Shown piece by piece: positions 61,059-64,000 of a DNA stretch of 64,000 nt. This DNA is from JAEUOS01 sp965279115 (GTDB taxonomy: Bacteria > Pseudomonadota > Gammaproteobacteria > Burkholderiales > JAEUOS01). Position numbers and translations under genes: made by a program. The stretch spans positions 3,720,001 to 3,784,000 of the forward strand of contig OZ257137.1 in the NCBI GenBank assembly GCA_965279115.1. The letters are read 5' to 3'. The notes below the pieces were generated by a model. The model did not search any database, was not told the DNA's origin, and was given only the letters and a program-made list of their open reading frames with translations. The first letter of the stretch is position 1; each line of letters starts with the position of its first letter.

Positions 61059-61760
61059 ATGAACCAGTCCAATCCCAAGACATCCGAAGTCGGGCGGCGG
61101 CGTGCCGCGGGCGCAGCTGGCGCGGTGGCCAAGCGCACCCAGGGGCGCCCGCCAAGGGCGGACGCCGAAGCCACGCGCGCGCGCCTGGTTGCCGCGACCC
61201 GCGCGCTCCTGCACAAGACCAAACCGGCGAAGATCACGCGCGACGACATCGCCCGCGAGGCCGGCGTGGACCCTGCGCTGGTGCGCTACTACTTTGGCAA
61301 CAAGTCGGCGTTGTTCGGCGAGGTGATTCGCGTGGTCAGCGAGGAGCTGCAGGCGCGCCGCGCCGCGCTGCCCGCGGACGGCCCGGTGATCGAGCGGCTT
61401 TCCGCCTATCTGCAGGTGTGGCTGGATGTGTTCACCGAGAACCCGCATTTCCATGAGCTGGTGGTTGAACAGGTGTTCAACGCCGAGGAGGCCGAGGCGC
61501 CGCAGCGATTGAGGAAGTTTGTCGAGCGCGCCTATCCGGAACTCGAATCCCTGGTGCGGGAGGGCGTCGCCAATGGCGAGCTGCGCGATGCCGAACCGCG
61601 CTTCGTCTATCTTTCCATCGTGGCGCTCACGGAGTTCTTCGCGACGGCCAGCCCGCTCGTGGCGGCGCTGTTCGGCCGGCGTGGCGCCGCGGCGAAGCTG
61701 CGGGCCGACTACGGGAAATTCGCGGCCGGCCTGCTGATCGACGGCATGCGCCGGCGCTGA
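61059..61760 (+). CDS. TetR-family transcriptional regulator
   Basis: Regulator of 233 residues. The helix-turn-helix lies at about residues 58-79 (ITRDDIAREAGVDPALVRYY) after a basic, Ala-rich N-terminal tail of about 35 residues. The C-terminal ligand-binding part is helical and shows no known subfamily. It is divergent from the FAH-dioxygenase-amidohydrolase operon and probably represses it, with the 60896 palindrome as operator. The ABC exporter gene follows 70 bases downstream. Confidence 0.9.
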   Translation: MNQSNPKTSEVGRRRAAGAAGAVAKRTQGRPPRADAEATRARLVAATRALLHKTKPAKITRDDIAREAGVDPALVRYYFGNKSALFGEVIRVVSEELQARRAALPADGPVIERLSAYLQVWLDVFTENPHFHELVVEQVFNAEEAEAPQRLRKFVERAYPELESLVREGVANGELRDAEPRFVYLSIVALTEFFATASPLVAALFGRRGAAAKLRADYGKFAAGLLIDGMRRR

Positions 61761-61830
61761 GGCCAGGAGACTGGCGGGCGGCCGTGCGGCTGGGCGCGGT
61801 TATGCCGTCGTTCCTGCTAGGCTTGCGACA

Positions 61831-63780
61831 ATGTTCAGGTATCTGCAGTCGCGCGTGCGCGGCACCGCCAGCACCGGGCCGGGCGCGCCGCCGGCCGGCC
61901 TGCTCGCCTTCTATTGGCATTTCGCCGGCCAGACACGGCGCTGGTACGGCGCGATGTTCGTCACCAGCCTGGCGGTGGCGCTGATCGACACGCTGATCCC
62001 GCTGTTCATCGGCGCGCTGGTCTCGCTGATGCAGGCGGCCGACCGCAAGGCCGCCATCGCGCAGCAGGCGCCGATGTTGGCCGGCATGGTGCTGGCGGTG
62101 CTGGTGGTGCGGCCGCTGGTGCTTCTCCTGGACGTGGCGATCCGCCAGAACGCGCTGATTCCCGGTGCCACCAGCCTGATCCGCTGGCAGAGCCACTGGC
62201 ATGTGATCCGCCAGGGGCTGCCGTTTTTCCAGAACGATTTCGCCGGGCGCATCGCCAACCGGGTCATGCAAACGGCGATGGCCCTGCGCGAATCGGTCAT
62301 GTCCGCGATCCGCGCCGTCTGGTACATCGCCGTGTACGGGGTCAGTGCGCTGGTCCTGATGGGTATGGTGGACTGGCGCCTGGCCGTGCCCACCCTGGTG
62401 TGGTTCGTCGGCTATGCGCTGTTCCTGCGCCATTTCGTGCCGCGCATGCGCGACCTGTCGAAGGCCAGCTCCGAGGTGCGCTCCCTGGTGATGGCGCGCA
62501 TCGTCGACAGTTACACCAATATCCTCACGGTGAAGCTGTTTGCCCGGCTTTCCGATGAGGACGCCTATGTGCGCGAGGTCATTGACGAGCACCAGGCGGC
62601 GGTTGGCGCGCACATGAAGGTGATTTCGCAGTTCATGTTCTGCCTGTCGGCGATGAACGCGGTGCTGCTCGCGGGTACCGCGGCGGTCGGCGTATGGCTG
62701 TGGGCGCAGGGCCAGATCGAAGCGGGCGTGGTCGCTACTGCGCTGCCGCTGGCGTGGCAGATCGCCAACGCCGCCGGGTGGGTCAGCTGGGAGGTGTCCG
62801 GCATCTTCGAGAACATCGGCGTGGTGCAGGAGGGCATGCAGACCATCGCCGTGCCGCAAGGCGGGCTTGATCGCCCGGGGGCCAGCGCGCTTGCGGTGTC
62901 GCGTGGCGAAATCCGCTTTGAGGGCGTGGGGTTTTCGTATGGCAGGGAGGATGGCACCAAGGTGCTGGATCACCTTGGGTTTACCGTGAAGCCGGGGGAA
63001 CGCATCGGTCTCGTCGGGCGTTCGGGCGCGGGCAAGTCAACCCTTGTAAACCTGCTGCTGCGCTTCTACGAGACCGAACAGGGGCGCATCCTGATCGACG
63101 GCCAGGATATCGCCATGGTGACGCAGGAAAGCCTGCGCGCGGCCATCGGCATGGTGACCCAGGACACTTCGCTCCTGCACCGCTCGATCGCCGCCAACAT
63201 CCGCTACGGCCGGCCGGAGGCGACCGACGCCGAGGTCGAGTCCGCTGCGCGCACCGCGCAGGCGCATGAGTTCATCACCGGCCTGCAGGACTGGAAAGGG
63301 CGCACCGGCTATGAGGCACATGTGGGGGAGCGTGGAGTCAAGCTCTCCGGGGGCCAGCGCCAACGCATCGCCATCGCCCGTGTGGTGCTCAAGGATGCGC
63401 CTGTCCTGGTGCTCGATGAGGCCACCTCGGCGCTCGACAGCGAGGTCGAGATCGCCATCCAGGAACAACTGCTCGGACTGATGGATGGCAAGACCGTGAT
63501 CGCCATCGCGCATCGCCTTTCGACCATCGCGCGCATGGACCGGCTGATCGTCCTCGAGGCCGGGCGCATTGTCGAGCAGGGGTCACACGAGGAATTGCTG
63601 GCCTTGCGCGGGCACTACGAAAAGCTGTGGCGGCACCAATCCGGTGGCTTCCTCGCGCCGGATATGGCGCCGACCGACACCGCGACCGGTCCGGTTGAGG
63701 AGGGCGACCCGGACAGCGTGCATCCGGCGCCGGTGGCCGAGGCCGGTGTGGATGACGCGCCGCCGCCGGTGCGCAGGTGA
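61831..63780 (+). CDS. ABC exporter, fused permease and ATPase
   Basis: Half-transporter of 649 residues (MsbA/Pgp-like fold). The N-terminal part has six expected membrane helices between about residues 40 and 330. The nucleotide-binding domain follows with Walker A GRSGAGKST (near residue 395), the signature LSGGQRQR, and Walker B VLVLDEATSALD. The H-loop is AHRLS. A 45-residue acidic, Pro/Ala-rich tail follows. It would work as a dimer. Substrate unknown; it may export lipid-like or toxic compounds. The gene lies downstream of the TetR gene. Confidence 0.93.
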   Translation: MFRYLQSRVRGTASTGPGAPPAGLLAFYWHFAGQTRRWYGAMFVTSLAVALIDTLIPLFIGALVSLMQAADRKAAIAQQAPMLAGMVLAVLVVRPLVLLLDVAIRQNALIPGATSLIRWQSHWHVIRQGLPFFQNDFAGRIANRVMQTAMALRESVMSAIRAVWYIAVYGVSALVLMGMVDWRLAVPTLVWFVGYALFLRHFVPRMRDLSKASSEVRSLVMARIVDSYTNILTVKLFARLSDEDAYVREVIDEHQAAVGAHMKVISQFMFCLSAMNAVLLAGTAAVGVWLWAQGQIEAGVVATALPLAWQIANAAGWVSWEVSGIFENIGVVQEGMQTIAVPQGGLDRPGASALAVSRGEIRFEGVGFSYGREDGTKVLDHLGFTVKPGERIGLVGRSGAGKSTLVNLLLRFYETEQGRILIDGQDIAMVTQESLRAAIGMVTQDTSLLHRSIAANIRYGRPEATDAEVESAARTAQAHEFITGLQDWKGRTGYEAHVGERGVKLSGGQRQRIAIARVVLKDAPVLVLDEATSALDSEVEIAIQEQLLGLMDGKTVIAIAHRLSTIARMDRLIVLEAGRIVEQGSHEELLALRGHYEKLWRHQSGGFLAPDMAPTDTATGPVEEGDPDSVHPAPVAEAGVDDAPPPVRR

Positions 63781-63808
63781 TTCCGCGCCACCTGCTAACC
63801 TTTCGCCG

Positions 63809-64000
63809 ATGCAATACGATGCCCTGATCATAGGCGGCGGCCACAACGGCCTTGTCGCCGCCTGCTACCTGGCGCGCGCCAAGCTGAAAGTGCGCGTGCT
63901 CGAAGCCCGGCCCATCGTCGGCGGCGCGGCCGTCACCGAGGAGTTCCATCCCGGATTCCGCAATTCGGTGGCCAGCTACACGGTGAGCCTGCTCAACCCG
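63809..64000 (+). CDS. FAD-dependent oxidoreductase, N-terminal part (cut by window end)
   Basis: The first 64 residues are seen. The ATG at 63809 starts MQYDALIIGGGHNGLVAACY with the dinucleotide-binding motif GGGHNG (residues 9-14). The segment LEARPIVGGAAVTEE is typical of the phytoene-desaturase-like/PYROXD2 group of NAD(P)/FAD proteins. The start is 28 bases after the ABC exporter stop. The rest lies outside the window, so the type is tentative. Confidence 0.8.
   Translation, partial: MQYDALIIGGGHNGLVAACYLARAKLKVRVLEARPIVGGAAVTEEFHPGFRNSVASYTVSLLNP

Overview
The window is a GC-rich bacterial chromosome segment, most likely from a betaproteobacterium of the Burkholderiales type. Supporting signs are the rpsU-yqeY pair, the folD-prlC overlap, a gph-trpE-trpG-trpD-trpC operon with rpe in the same window, and three orphan Bug/TctC solute-binding proteins. 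Assignment is by gene content only. No rRNA, tRNA, CRISPR array, phage or transposase gene was seen.

Layout. 1-8 kb is mostly core: the 3' end of a CzcA-type metal efflux pump, rpsU, yqeY, a DUF192 protein, a small Lys/Ala-rich secreted protein, rluE, a cold-shock gene with a long 5' leader, and clpS-clpA. 8-10 kb holds a flavocytochrome c sulfide dehydrogenase pair. 10-17 kb holds a lipoprotein, xth, a glutaredoxin-like protein, prlC, folD, a gluconokinase-type sugar kinase and rpe. 17-23 kb is a catabolic block (Bug protein, CoA transferase, DapA-like lyase, VOC protein) divergent from an IlvD/Edd sugar-acid dehydratase. 23-35 kb is a two-partner secretion locus: a 3052-residue exoprotein, a periplasmic protein with two FecR domains, and the outer-membrane transporter. 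This runs into gph-trpEGDC (35-40 kb), which carries a Trp-codon-rich leader peptide before trpE. 40-49 kb is mixed: two small hypothetical genes, an AEC transporter, a tandem-GAF protein, an M61 peptidase, a HepT/MntA toxin-antitoxin pair, MocA- and XdhC-like molybdenum cofactor genes, a glycine-zipper protein and a SYLF protein. 49-61 kb is a large catabolic region: a Bug-monooxygenase-cupin operon, a LysR gene divergent from a cupin-TPP enzyme-Bug-SDR operon, and an amidohydrolase-dioxygenase-FAH hydrolase operon divergent from a TetR gene. The end holds an ABC exporter and the start of an FAD oxidoreductase.

How it fits together. rpe and gph, usually neighbours ahead of trpE in this group, lie about 18 kb apart here, with the catabolic block and secretion locus between them. 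The two outer catabolic operons share an almost identical promoter about 11.4 kb apart and on opposite strands, and one has a perfect palindrome next to the TetR gene. This suggests coordinated control of degradation of an aromatic or organic-acid substrate that I cannot name. The most distinctive items are the secretion locus with its double-FecR partner and repeat-built exoprotein, the shared catabolic promoter, and the trp leader.
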